A stretch of DNA of 64,000 nt from Prochlorococcus sp. MIT 1307 (GCF_034092395.1 NZ_CP139301.1:1488001-1552000), one strand, 5' to 3'; counted from the stretch's first letter, positions 1-8,590 are shown. Notes: generated by a model not told the origin, from the sequence alone. Program-made: numbers and translations.

Positions 1-160
1 TCGGATTACAGAAAAGTTCAGCACAATGCCTTGCCAATGATGTGAGTTTTTTTAGCTTTTCGGTTTGCTTTCACCCTTTAAAGGATTTGTTGCATACTGG
101 CCCAGTAGATACCTATCGAGAAAGTGCAGGACAACAACAACATAGGAATCATTTAAAACT

Positions 161-1198
161 ATGGATTACAAGACTGCTGGTGTTGATGTCGAAGCGGGAA
201 GGGCTTTTGTTGATCGCATTAGGTCCAGTGTTGAAGCTACTCATTTGCCAGGGGTACTTGGAGGTCTAGGTGGTTTTGGAGGGGTGATGCGTTTGCCTAG
301 TGGACTATCTAGTCCTCTTTTAGTCGCAGGGGCTGATGGTGTAGGTACAAAATTGGAATTGGCTCAGGATTATCAAGCCCACTTTGGTGTGGGCATTGAT
401 TTGGTTGCTATGTGCGTCAACGATGTCATTACAAGTGGTGCACAGCCATTGTTTTTTCTTGATTACATCGCTACAGGTGTTTTGACTCCAGAGGCTATGG
501 CCGAAGTTGTGGAGGGCATTGCTAAGGGATGTCAGTTGAGTGGATGTGCATTGTTAGGAGGTGAAACAGCAGAGATGCCAGGCTTTTATGCAAAAGGGAG
601 ATATGACTTGGCCGGTTTTTGTGTTGCGGTGGTGGAAGAAGCTGATCTGATTGATGGCACTGAGATTAAAAGTGGTGATCAGATTGTTGGTGTTTCAAGT
701 AATGGAGTGCACAGTAATGGCTTTAGTCTTGTGCGCAAGGTCTTAAATGATTGTCCAATTCATGATAAAGGCGATTTGATTTCTGATGGATTGCCTGTGA
801 TTGATGCTTTGCTTAGGCCAACATCTCTTTACGTTCAGCTAGTAAAAGCTCTTTTGGGAGAGGGAATTCCAATTCGTGCTATGGCGCATATCACTGGTGG
901 GGGCTTGCCAGAAAATTTACCTCGGTGTTTACCAAAAGGCCTTCAAGCTTCGATTGACATCACGACATGGGAGAGACCTGAGGTTTTTAAGTGGCTTCAG
1001 AATGTTGGAAATATTCCTGAAATAGATTTGTGGAATACTTTTAACCTTGGAGTTGGATTTTGCCTAGTTGTTCCTTCTGAAGATGCACAAGCTACAGTCG
1101 ATATTTGTTGTGATAATGGATTTGGAGCATGGATTATGGGGCGAGTTCAAGACTCAATTACCTCTAATAGCAAAGGCTTGCTTGGCTTGCCTTTTTAA
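161..1198 (+). CDS. purM: Phosphoribosylformylglycinamidine cyclo-ligase (AIR synthetase)
   Basis: PurM closes the imidazole ring of FGAM with ATP to give AIR, the fifth step of de novo purine synthesis, in the cytosol. The 345-residue length is normal for the family. The sequence shows the nucleotide/substrate motif GADGVGTK (about residues 57-64), the [18 protein letters not shown] stretch, and GGETAEMPG (about 133-141), all diagnostic of the PurM/PurL fold. The chosen ATG gives the expected [10 protein letters not shown]-terminus. No partner purine gene is adjacent. An overlapping plus-strand frame from position 42 is a shadow. Confidence 0.97.
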   Translation: MDYKTAGVDVEAGRAFVDRIRSSVEATHLPGVLGGLGGFGGVMRLPSGLSSPLLVAGADGVGTKLELAQDYQAHFGVGIDLVAMCVNDVITSGAQPLFFLDYIATGVLTPEAMAEVVEGIAKGCQLSGCALLGGETAEMPGFYAKGRYDLAGFCVAVVEEADLIDGTEIKSGDQIVGVSSNGVHSNGFSLVRKVLNDCPIHDKGDLISDGLPVIDALLRPTSLYVQLVKALLGEGIPIRAMAHITGGGLPENLPRCLPKGLQASIDITTWERPEVFKWLQNVGNIPEIDLWNTFNLGVGFCLVVPSEDAQATVDICCDNGFGAWIMGRVQDSITSNSKGLLGLPF

Positions 1199-1305
1199 TT
1201 GAGCTGCATTTGGTTGCTTTGGCATCAGTTGTATTGCTTCGGAGTTCAACAAGCAGAAACTTATGTCCACAAACTGTCAATTGTCCTAGTAAAATTAGGT
1301 ATTAA

Positions 1306-2007
1306 ATGCAAGCTGAGTTTTTAGCAGCTGCGAAGTTAGATCTATCTATTATTTCTATGCCCTTTGAGAATCCTCAGCGTCTCACGCGTCGACGTAGCTC
1401 AGCAGGTCCCGTGCCACCCAGACGTCCTTTGGGAAATGGATTAGATGGCATGAGCCCTCATCGTCAAGGTCCAAGACCGACTTTCTTGACTTTGAGAGAT
1501 CATGGCAAGGTTTATGTGGCGGATTTACCAAATCTCTCGGATGGACAATTAGCACATATTCGTAATGAAGCTGAAGAGGTGCTTACTAGTCTTGAAAGAC
1601 GGCTTAGTGATTTGGAGCGTGATGCTGCCAATGGTTTAGGTGATAATGACACTTTAATTAAGGCATCTACGAAACGAGATGTAACTCTCCGTTTTATTAG
1701 AGCTATTCAAGATGAGCAGGATCATCGCCGTAATAATCCAGCATTAAAGAGTGCCGCAGCTGAATCCTTGCCTCGTACATTTCTTGAAGTTGCTAGGCAT
1801 AGATTGCCTGGTTCAACTTTTGACTCTCTTTTACGAGAAGCCTTAGAAGCCTGTGCTCAAGAGGAACAAGCTAAGGATGAACCTCCAACACCAACACCAA
1901 CGCAATCACCACCACCTGTGAAGGTTGTTCCTATACGCTCCAATTCCAATAGTATGCCTGTCGTCGTCAGTCCTGACCCAAACCTCAAAAATACAACAAT
2001 TGCTTGA
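1306..2007 (+). CDS. Conserved cyanobacterial protein of unknown function
   Basis: I do not recognise a named family, but the composition is that of a real picocyanobacterial protein. It has a basic, proline-rich N-terminus (RLTRRRSS, VPPRRP), a charged helical middle (about residues 80-140, with a likely coiled segment around ADLPNLSDGQLAHIRNEAEE), and a Pro/Thr-rich low-complexity tail (PTPTPTQSPPPVK). There is no signal peptide or membrane segment, so it is probably cytosolic. The ATG at 1357 (MPFENPQRL) is an alternative start that trims 17 residues and may be the true one. No operon partner is evident. Confidence 0.85.
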   Translation: MQAEFLAAAKLDLSIISMPFENPQRLTRRRSSAGPVPPRRPLGNGLDGMSPHRQGPRPTFLTLRDHGKVYVADLPNLSDGQLAHIRNEAEEVLTSLERRLSDLERDAANGLGDNDTLIKASTKRDVTLRFIRAIQDEQDHRRNNPALKSAAAESLPRTFLEVARHRLPGSTFDSLLREALEACAQEEQAKDEPPTPTPTQSPPPVKVVPIRSNSNSMPVVVSPDPNLKNTTIA

Positions 2008-2109
2008 GGAGTTAGGAACTTACTTCTTTTACGAGGTCACGCTTTACACATAAGATAGTTTCTTTGAAAGTTGATTTTATTAGTGGTCTTGGTTGTATTA
2101 GTTATTTAA

Positions 2110-2277
2110 ATGGAAACGAATCCAATAACTACTGACTTAAATAATCTTTCGTTGCTTGGCGAGTTTGCAGCCTCTGAAATAGTTGATGAAAATAAGGTTC
2201 TTTGCCATCATTGCTTGCGAACGCTAAAGAACTCAAAGAGATGTATTGGCAAGTGTGTGGCAGATAGTGAATATTAA
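2110..2277 (+). CDS. Small Cys-rich protein (55 aa)
   Basis: This short ATG-to-TAA frame encodes 55 residues. The N-terminal half is acidic and helical (LLGEFAASEIVDENK). The C-terminal half carries four cysteines in a CHHC...CIGKC pattern, which would suit a small metal-binding or redox-sensitive module. The clear two-part composition and its place between two genes support it as real. I have a vague recollection of similar short proteins ending in a C-x-x-x-C-VAD motif in marine picocyanobacteria, which needs a search. Function unknown. Confidence 0.65.
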   Translation: METNPITTDLNNLSLLGEFAASEIVDENKVLCHHCLRTLKNSKRCIGKCVADSEY

Positions 2278-2610
2278 GATCCATTACCTGAATATTGCAT
2301 AGGTCAAATAGGGTTAGATCAGATAGTTTTTAGTAAGAGAAATTGCATTGATCTTCTAGAGGAGAGTGGCTGTTTTGGATTTTATATTTATATAAGAGAA
2401 ATTAATTAAAGAAGCTTTTAAACGTAGGAAACTTTTTATACTTAATTATTGGATAATTCATATTTCTAGGCTAAACGAGACTCTAATGTGATTCAAGGTC
2501 TTTGTTTCAGAAAATTCAAATGCAAGATTGCTTTTTAGTAATCTGCTTGTAAATATTTGCCTTGTCATCTTGTTGAAAAAGCCGCACCCTAGGAATTGTA
2601 TTAGAGACTT

Positions 2611-3003
2611 TTGGATGTGCCTGAGCTCGAACTCTGTCCATTGTGTGGTAAGCAAGTTTTAACTTCTCGCCATTCTTGGAATAAAGACAGAATCTTATGT
2701 AGGTCTTGCTTTGATTTGGAGAAGTTCAAATCACCTTCCACAAAGCCTTATAAACTTCTCACAGAAAGTGCATTTCAGGACTTTCCCACTAAATCTGATT
2801 TGTTATTAAGTAGAACTCAGAGATACTATCAAAATAATTCTGATAAGGATCATCAGGAAATCCTTGTTACATGGTCTTCTCTGGGTAAGATATTTACTGG
2901 CTTGATTTTGCTGGTTCTTTTGATTCTTACAGGGTATGTAACCTTAAGAAATGGGAGTGAAAAAACTCCTTATGAAGAGGCTTCTTCTTCGAAGATTAAT
3001 TAG
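2611..3003 (+). CDS. Zinc-ribbon-like membrane protein of unknown function
   Basis: The protein has 130 residues. The N-terminus carries CPLCGK followed by CRSCF (about residues 9-31), a two-CxxC zinc-ribbon arrangement. The middle is polar. One hydrophobic segment (about residues 92-112, IFTGLILLVLLILTGYV) is followed by a short charged tail. The predicted topology is a metal-binding head tethered by one C-terminal membrane helix. The only start near the ribbon is TTG at 2611, and no in-frame ATG lies closer, so the start is tentative. It converges on the next minus-strand gene. Confidence 0.6.
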   Translation: MDVPELELCPLCGKQVLTSRHSWNKDRILCRSCFDLEKFKSPSTKPYKLLTESAFQDFPTKSDLLLSRTQRYYQNNSDKDHQEILVTWSSLGKIFTGLILLVLLILTGYVTLRNGSEKTPYEEASSSKIN

Positions 3004-3058
3004 AGAAAGAACGGCTTCATGTTTTTCTATGAAATATGCTTTGAGCGATTTCTACTTA

Positions 3059-3490
3059 TTACTCTAAGGCATCTATTATACCTTCTGTAATATATCTAGC
3101 CATTTGCATTATATTATTGTCGATATCACGCTTTGCTGTACCCCATTTTGTTGATATTTTCTTAGATAATTTATTGGTTTTTGAGTATCTAATCATAGTA
3201 TTCGCAAGTAGTGGTGGGAGGTCTGCCTTGTTTTCTTCTGCTAATTTATCCCAACTTTCTGTATCTAATAAACCAATCGCTTGAATATCTTTTAATCCAG
3301 AGTATTTATATAGCTCCATTATCCCCACATATAAGAAAATCTCACCTAGTTGATGTAAAGGGCCTTCGCTTTCTTCTGATGCCTCATATTGCTTTAACAT
3401 TGATTCTAATTCGATGCTCTTGCCCTCTTCCCCTTCCTTAGCTGCATATAGAACCCTATAAAATTTGCTGAATTCAACTGGTTTTTCCAC
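3059..3490 (-). CDS. Hypothetical protein, 143 aa
   Basis: This is a soluble, mostly helical, charged protein with no recognised motif, signal peptide or membrane segment. It begins MEKPVEFSKFYRVLYAAKEGEEG and keeps balanced amphipathic composition throughout (LANTMIRYSKTNKLSKKISTK near the middle), which looks like real coding sequence. It is flanked by a convergent gene and by the large gene-poor stretch, so it may belong to the strain-variable gene set. Function unknown. Confidence 0.6.
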   Translation of the reverse strand: MEKPVEFSKFYRVLYAAKEGEEGKSIELESMLKQYEASEESEGPLHQLGEIFLYVGIMELYKYSGLKDIQAIGLLDTESWDKLAEENKADLPPLLANTMIRYSKTNKLSKKISTKWGTAKRDIDNNIMQMARYITEGIIDALE

Positions 3491-4081
3491 AATAGAGGTC
3501 AGGCAATATCGACCATACTACTGAAATTTAGTACTGTTGCCTTATGACCTTTGCATCCCTTTTGGGAAGTAATTTTTAGTAAATCAGCTTTTTGATGACT
3601 GCTTATCACGTTAGATTGCATTATTTCTTAGAAGGAAGGGCAATTTTTTGTAAATAGCTTTACCGTGATTAAATTTTGGAAAATTAATTGTAACCTTCTT
3701 TAAAGCAATATTGAGGTGTAATATTAAATTGCTTGTCTTTTTTTGGCACTATAATTGTTATTTAACTCTTTCTTCTTCTTCGTAAGATGGCTAACTGTAA
3801 AATGTTGTGCATTATGCTTTTCTGAGGAATGTATGAAAGGCATGTCTTCAGATAAATAATCTAGCGATGGGAGACAGGATAAGTAAAGAGCTGTGTCTTT
3901 AAATCCCTATTTCTTTTCTTTATCAATGATTTTGCAATTAGAAAAATATTTAGTACGATAAATTAAGCTTAACTTTGTTGACTTACTCCTCATAATCCTG
4001 AGTTCTTAATGTTTTCTCAACCGCTTTAAATGCTTATTTGTCTAAAAGGCGGTGCAAGTATTAGCAGGGCTCTTATGGTTA
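3491..4081. other. Gene-free stretch, 0.6 kb
   Basis: AT-rich sequence with stops in all frames. I see no convincing ORF, tRNA or strong hairpin. It contains T-rich tracts (for example around 3740 and 3770) and may hold promoters for unrecognised RNAs. Confidence 0.5.
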
Positions 4082-4300
4082 CTATTGAACTTTGTGAGAT
4101 TTTTCAAACTTGGTACTTTCCCCTTGTTCTTCGGAATAGAAGGGGTTGGGTATCTTGAAGTGTTTTTGGGAGTTCCTTTGCGGCTCTTTGGATTCAATTA
4201 AATTGGCCAGGGATCGCAAACCATTGGCGGTCACTGATCTTAAGCCTGGTGAAGTCCAAACGATGATCAGCAGTGTGCCAAGAAAGAGGTTTTTCAACAT
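4082..4300 (-). CDS. Small membrane protein, 72 aa
   Basis: The N-terminus MLKNLFLGTLLIIVWTSPGL is a single hydrophobic segment that could be a membrane anchor or uncleaved signal. It is followed by TANGLRSLANLIESKEPQ, an amphipathic helix, and a polar tail. This composition is typical of the small conserved membrane proteins of picocyanobacteria and unlike a random frame. A plus-strand frame over the same DNA (4146-4337) is its shadow. Function unknown. Confidence 0.65.
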   Translation of the reverse strand: MLKNLFLGTLLIIVWTSPGLRSVTANGLRSLANLIESKEPQRNSQKHFKIPNPFYSEEQGESTKFEKSHKVQ

Positions 4301-4602
4301 TGCAAGCCTTCTGTCAAATGACTTGTCTTGTCATTAGTTCTTTGGTGCATGTATTGGGTAGGTTCTCCTTCAATGATCCTGCTGATTCGGGAGAGAGCAA
4401 GACCTGTTTCATTCCTGGGTAATGAATATGAGCAAAATTGATTTCTTGGACGATGGTGATTTTGAAAATTGATGAGGTGGCTTGGAAATGGATGAGTGAG
4501 TGATCAGAGCTTTTGTGGCTCCAATCCTTGTTTGATGTTCAGATTCTTTCGGGCTAGATCGATGAGAAAGTTCGAACAGCTCTTCTTGTGAGACTGATGC
4601 TT
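4301..4602. other. Gene-free stretch before terminator-like hairpin
   Basis: I see no credible coding frame. The sequence ends in a terminator-like hairpin at 4603-4650, so an unrecognised plus-strand transcript (possibly an RNA gene) could end there. No known RNA family was recognised. Confidence 0.35.
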
Positions 4603-4650
4603 AAAAAGGCATCCAGTTATCTACCAGTGAGCAAGCAGGATGCTTTTTTT
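4603..4650. terminator. Terminator-like hairpin with flanking A and T tracts
   Basis: GCATCC (4609-4614) pairs with GGATGC (4638-4643). The stem extends through a G-T pair into AAAAA (4603-4607) against TTTTT, giving a helix of about 12 bp with a 23-nt loop and T7 at 4644-4650. The flanking A and T tracts could make it work in both directions. No recognised gene ends just upstream. Confidence 0.5.
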
Positions 4651-4710
4651 AGCCTTTTGTTTGCAGATATTTCATACCACTCGCTGACAAATACTCATCA
4701 AAGCATTAGA

Positions 4711-4777
4711 ACATGTATACGACACTCCTCACACAAGTTTGTCGGTATGGGCGTTGCTCGATGAGGACGCCCTTTTT
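4711..4777 (+). ncRNA. yfr1: Yfr1-like small RNA
   Basis: Positions 4724-4734 read ACTCCTCACAC, the ultraconserved unpaired core of the cyanobacterial sRNA Yfr1. About 15 nt downstream is a textbook intrinsic terminator: GGGCGT (4749-4754), a 12-nt loop, ACGCCC (4767-4772), then T5. The total is about 60-65 nt, matching known Yfr1 RNAs. Here the core sits in a 15-nt loop (4725-4739) closed by an 8-bp helix (4717-4724 with 4740-4748, one bulge). In the usual structure it lies between two hairpins. Known Yfr1 regulates outer-membrane porin mRNAs by antisense pairing through this core. The 5' end is estimated. A 103-aa frame starting inside it at 4713 is not believed. Confidence 0.72.
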
Positions 4778-5462
4778 CATGCCTGTTCTTCTGGCCCTCT
4801 ATCTCTATCGATGGATACCTTGCGATAATTCAGGTTTGAATCGCTCATGCCATACATGTATCCGCACTCTCTTGGGTGGTGACAATAAACAGGAAGTACT
4901 GAATGAAAAATGGAAGAGATTTGTTATTCCAGCAATGATGCAGATGCTGGGTATAAATACTCTATTTATGAGAAGGAATGAGAGGCAAGCTATTAGGCAG
5001 AGAGTATTCCTTGTATCTAATTGAGTCACGACTTTCTTGGAAAATATCAACTTGACGTTCAGTGGCTTGATGTGAAGTACTAATTACCTCGTAACCAATA
5101 ATTTGTTGACTGATTTTTTCTTTCAAATCGTCTGTTTCTTGAAAGATGATTGAACCTTGTTTACTAAGGCTTTTCCTGTCTTGTTTGGATTGCTGGAGCT
5201 CTTATAACGAACCTTTGGGTGGTTTGTACAGCAATAAATCCTGACTTACGTATCCAAGGATTTTTAGATGGTGGGTATCTTTGAGCAAGATGATCTGGAT
5301 TGGTCCAGTCAGAGAGTATCTTTTTGCGCGTTGGTAGGTAAGAATTGGATCTATAGGTCTACTCAGTTGCGAACTGACTTAGCTACCGGCTACTTACCGT
5401 GTCAATTAGGAAGAGAGATTTAATAATCGAGTTTCTGCAGTTGATTTGCGGGAAAGGTAAGG
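4778..5462. other. Gene-poor stretch, 0.7 kb
   Basis: Several short frames exist here. They include a 51-codon plus frame at 5268-5423 and an open minus frame between about 5200 and 4969 that lacks an ATG. None has recognisable features or a good start. It may include gene remnants or leader sequence for the downstream LpxB-like gene. Confidence 0.4.
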
Positions 5463-5533
5463 AGGCGGCACCCAGATTCGAACTGGGGATAAAGGATTTG
5501 CAATCCTCTGCCTTACCACTTGGCCATGCCGCC
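5463..5533 (-). tRNA. trnC: tRNA-Cys (GCA)
   Basis: Read on the minus strand this is a complete 71-nt cloverleaf. The acceptor stem is GGCGGCA/TGCCGCC with discriminator U. The D-arm contains AAGTGGTAAGGC, the anticodon loop reads TTGCAAA (anticodon GCA), and the T-arm contains GTTCGAATC. CCA is not encoded. It lies antisense to the region where the next plus-strand gene must start. Confidence 0.97.
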
Positions 5534-6811
5534 AATTCTGAGCATTTAAGCTCTTTAGCGGATCGTATCAGTCACACTCCTGCGAATCTATTATTTCTCT
5601 CGAATGGACATGGTGAGGACTTAATAGCTCTCCAAGTTCTTCAATCTTTGCATCAACTTCACCCTAGCTTGAATTTAGAGGTATTACCTCTGGTGGGAGA
5701 AGGCAAGGCATATGCGACTGCAATCTCTGAAGGGTGGCTTCGTCGAGTTGGCCCTTCGCTGCGTTTGCCTAGTGGTGGTTTTAGCAATCAGAGTTTTCGG
5801 GGACTAGTTCAGGATATTTTCGCGGGGCTTGTGAAGGGTACTTGGGAGCAATGGTGTTGTATTAAGACCAAGGCTCGTAACGGAAGAGTCATTATTGCTG
5901 TTGGTGACTTTTTGCCATTACTTTTTGGATGGTGCAGCGGAGCCTCATTTGGATTTATAGGGACTCCAAAGAGTGATTACACCTGGAGAAGTGGTCCTGC
6001 TTATGCACTTAGTGATTATTACCATTCATGGAAAGGTACTGAATGGGATCCTTGGGAGTATGCCCTTATGCGGTCTTCTCGCTGCAAGATGGTTGCAGTA
6101 CGGGATCATTTGACTGCACGTGGATTAAGAAAGCATGGAGTGGCAGCTTATTTCCCTGGTAATCCCATGATGGATAACCTTCAGGGAGTTGAATTACCTC
6201 AAGCTTTAAAAGGCTTTCGTCGTTTGTTATTACTTTGTGGTAGTCGGGTCCCAGAGGCGAAGGTTAATTTTAAACGCCTCATACATGCCATTTCATTTTT
6301 AAACAGCAAAACTCCGATCAAGATTTTGGTCCCCTTGGGCTCCTCACCTTCAGTAACTGAACTTGAAGAGTTATTGGATGAATTGGGATATCGACAATTT
6401 TCATGTCCTGGCAATCAAATTGGCGTAAATACCTTTTGGAAAAATGGTTTTTGCAATGTTTTCTTAGGACCAGGAAAATTTAGCCTTTGGGTTTCTTGGG
6501 TCGAGATTGGATTAGCAACAGCAGGTACCGCTACAGAGCAATTGGTTGGACTGGGCATTCCTGCGTTGTCTTTGCCAGGTGAAGGGCCTCAGTTCAAGCG
6601 CAGCTTTGCTTTGCGTCAGAGTCGATTGCTTGGAGGGGCAGTCATGCCTTGCAGAAGTCCAGGCTTGTTGGCTGAACATCTAGAAACTTTGCTTAATGAT
6701 GCTTCTCTTCGGGAGCGGATAGGCAGAGTTGGATCAAGAAGAATGGGCTCAAGCGGAGGAAGTAGTGCATTGGCAGCCCTGATTTCGAAATTTTTATTAG
6801 AGCATGCATAA
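5498..6811 (+). CDS. LpxB-related (lipid-A-disaccharide synthase-like) protein
   Basis: This is the cyanobacterial LpxB-related family, a GT-B-fold glycosyltransferase-like protein. Visible motifs are FLSNGHGEDLIALQ (positions about 5594-5635), VGDFLPLLFGW, FIGTPKSDYTW, FPGNPMMDN, and a late donor-site-like stretch ATAGTATEQLVGLGIPALSLPGEGPQ. True LpxB joins two acylated glucosamine units; the substrate of this family is not established. The start is a problem. Between the tRNA-Cys and the conserved motif there is no in-frame ATG, GTG or TTG. The nearest is TTG 5498 inside the antisense tRNA, and other candidates are TTG 5441 and GTG 5399. A rare ATC near 5567 is possible. The function call rests on the motifs. 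Confidence 0.85.
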   Translation: MQSSALPLGHAANSEHLSSLADRISHTPANLLFLSNGHGEDLIALQVLQSLHQLHPSLNLEVLPLVGEGKAYATAISEGWLRRVGPSLRLPSGGFSNQSFRGLVQDIFAGLVKGTWEQWCCIKTKARNGRVIIAVGDFLPLLFGWCSGASFGFIGTPKSDYTWRSGPAYALSDYYHSWKGTEWDPWEYALMRSSRCKMVAVRDHLTARGLRKHGVAAYFPGNPMMDNLQGVELPQALKGFRRLLLLCGSRVPEAKVNFKRLIHAISFLNSKTPIKILVPLGSSPSVTELEELLDELGYRQFSCPGNQIGVNTFWKNGFCNVFLGPGKFSLWVSWVEIGLATAGTATEQLVGLGIPALSLPGEGPQFKRSFALRQSRLLGGAVMPCRSPGLLAEHLETLLNDASLRERIGRVGSRRMGSSGGSSALAALISKFLLEHA

Positions 6812-6868
6812 TATTTTTAGAGACTTGGTCTTTCAAGATGGATACTGAAGCTGTAAAGCAATTTTGAT

Positions 6869-7138
6869 ATGGCACCTATTGAGGATCATCTCTATATGAA
6901 ACTTTGTGCAGAATTGGCTAGTTGTTTAAGTATTAGCCTTGCTTCTGCTAGAAGAAAAGTTGAGTTGGTTGCTGCAAGAGATGGCGTGAAAAATTTGAAT
7001 AACAAAAAAGATATTGCTGAGCGTCTACTGAAAGAGGCCCGTTCACATAAAAGTTCAGGGGATGTTGAGGTAGCTGCCAAATTAGATGAGTTGTTAAGAG
7101 CATTGGCAGAGGAAGAGAACTTTATGGTGGAAGATTGA
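6869..7138 (+). CDS. Small conserved cyanobacterial protein, 89 aa
   Basis: This is a soluble, helical, charged protein. It shows a conserved-looking core SISLASARRKVELVAARDGVKNL (about residues 21-43) followed by ERLLKEAR and a C-terminal acidic helix. It has no membrane segment or known catalytic motif. It resembles small conserved proteins seen across cyanobacteria, but I cannot name a function. It follows the LpxB-like gene on the same strand after 57 bases. Confidence 0.75.
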   Translation: MAPIEDHLYMKLCAELASCLSISLASARRKVELVAARDGVKNLNNKKDIAERLLKEARSHKSSGDVEVAAKLDELLRALAEEENFMVED

Positions 7139-7156
7139 AGCTATGAAGTAATTGGT

Positions 7157-7801
7157 TCAGTGTTCAAAAACTTGTGTAAATCGCAATTTATCTAGTTCAG
7201 CCATCACTGGAATACATTTGAAACATCTTTGGGTTAATTCCCATCTATTCTCTCGTTTCAACATATCTTCGAGTTTTATTTTTGCTTTTAGTAAATAACG
7301 AACATCATTAGACGCATATGCTAATTGGTCTGTAGTTAGCTCTTCTACTCGTCCCCAGTCGCTGCTTTGTGATTTTTTGTCGAGCTCTACTCCTACTAGT
7401 TCCATGATTACTTCCTTGAGCCCATGACGAGGGCTATAAGTACGTCCGATTTTGCTTGCCACTTTGGTGCAGAAAATAGGATTAACTTCAATGCCAAGAC
7501 CGCTTCCTAGTGCAGCCACATCAAAGCGAGCAAAATGAAATACTTTTTCAATAGTAGATTTTTCCAATAAGGTTTTCAGTCTTGGAGCAGTTTTTTGCCC
7601 AACACCAATTCTTACGCATGCAACGTTGTCATCTGAGTCGCAGATTTGTACTAGGCAAAGTCGATCTCGACCATGAATGAGGCCCATGGCTTCTGTATCG
7701 ACTGCAATTGCCGATGCTTTGGTGAAGCAATCAGCACTTTCTATATCTAGGTCTCCGTCAAAAATGGAAAAACTATGAGGAGTCATTGAGAAGTTGCTCA
7801 T
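7157..7801 (-). CDS. rnd: RNase D-like 3'-5' exonuclease
   Basis: This is a DEDDy-family exonuclease. Exo I is VDTEAMG (Asp/Glu about residues 35-37), Exo II is FHFARFDVAAL, and Exo III is YASNDVRYL (Tyr and Asp four apart). At about 214 residues it has only the nuclease domain and lacks the HRDC domains of E. coli RNase D, as is usual in cyanobacteria. The expected role is 3' trimming of tRNA and other small RNAs. ATG 7801 (MSNFSMTPHSF) is preferred over the frame's earlier start at 7831, which adds ten atypical residues. Confidence 0.88.
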   Translation of the reverse strand: MSNFSMTPHSFSIFDGDLDIESADCFTKASAIAVDTEAMGLIHGRDRLCLVQICDSDDNVACVRIGVGQKTAPRLKTLLEKSTIEKVFHFARFDVAALGSGLGIEVNPIFCTKVASKIGRTYSPRHGLKEVIMELVGVELDKKSQSSDWGRVEELTTDQLAYASNDVRYLLKAKIKLEDMLKRENRWELTQRCFKCIPVMAELDKLRFTQVFEH

Positions 7802-8035
7802 GAAACAATAAAGGGGAGAGGTCAGGCCCAAAGTACTAACAAGTATTTTGCATCTTTAAAGTTCCTCACTTGCTAATTTATTCAGACTGAAATTGTGACA
7901 TTTGATTTCTGCTGGCAGTGGGTAGGTAAGTTAATTAAGACGACAATTGAAAAAATCTTGCGAACTGTTCTAAAGCTTTTTATAGGTTGAGGACTTTCGC
8001 AAATATTGATTTGATTTATTACCTCTGAGTTGTGA

Positions 8036-8587
8036 ATGGGCTTCTCTTCCGTACTTTTGCTAACTCTTTTGTTGGCTATTGGATTGGTTTTTTTTCTGCG
8101 GGCTGCCAGCAAAGACCGCACGACCGTAGTAGATGTGCGATCAACATTGCCACCATTGAAAGTCCTGAATGGACTGAGTGTCTGGTTAGAAGAAAGAGGC
8201 TGGAAAAGAGATGGTGGGGATGCTGATAGACAATTGCTTCGCTTCCAGGGCAGTGTTGCATCTAGTAGAACCTTGGCAGTTTTGTTGTCAATTTTCGGAA
8301 GCCTTGGCTCTGCTTGCTTGGGCTTGGTAATAACTCAGTTGTATCCCGTTTTGGGTTGGTGGCCGTTGTTACTTGCCTTGATAGGAGGACCTGCAGCAGG
8401 ATTTGTTTATCAAAGAAGAGCTGCTCGGATGGAATGTTTAGAGCTTCGGTTGATTAGTTCTGCTGAAGAAGAAGGTAGTTTGTTGCGTATTCGAGCTCAT
8501 CGTGATGAGTTGATTGCTATTGAATTAGAACTAGCCAAAAGTCTGCAATTAGCAACTGATGGCTCACTCCTTTCTTCTCCGATTTAA
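8036..8587 (+). CDS. Cytochrome b6f cofactor assembly factor, CCB2/CCB4-like
   Basis: The N-terminal membrane helix followed by FFLRAASKDRTT matches the FF-R-AS-KDR signature of the CCB2/CCB4 family. In algae and plants these proteins help attach heme c(i) to cytochrome b6. Further features are a GLSVWLEERGWKRDG segment and two more hydrophobic stretches (about residues 80-125), then a soluble helical tail. The predicted location is the thylakoid membrane. It lies 3 bases before the next gene, so the two are probably cotranscribed. Family call from recalled motif; biochemical role in bacteria is inferred. Confidence 0.75.
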   Translation: MGFSSVLLLTLLLAIGLVFFLRAASKDRTTVVDVRSTLPPLKVLNGLSVWLEERGWKRDGGDADRQLLRFQGSVASSRTLAVLLSIFGSLGSACLGLVITQLYPVLGWWPLLLALIGGPAAGFVYQRRAARMECLELRLISSAEEEGSLLRIRAHRDELIAIELELAKSLQLATDGSLLSSPI

Positions 8588-8590
8588 GAG

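Noticed and set aside
42-269. 75-aa frame at the window start
   Set aside because: It overlaps the certain purM start in another frame.
3980-4000. TACTCCTCATAATC, a partial Yfr1-like core
   Set aside because: Only part of the core matches (ACTCCTCA) and no terminator follows.
4713-5024. Plus-strand 103-aa frame
   Set aside because: It starts inside the Yfr1-like RNA and runs through its terminator; composition is not protein-like.
4969-5202. Minus-strand open stretch reading like QGSIIFQETDDLKEKISQQ
   Set aside because: Looks somewhat protein-like, but has no ATG, only an internal TTG, and no family resemblance. It could be a gene remnant; too weak to call.
5268-5423. 51-aa plus-strand frame before the LpxB-like gene
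   Set aside because: No motif, no evident ribosome site; length expected by chance.
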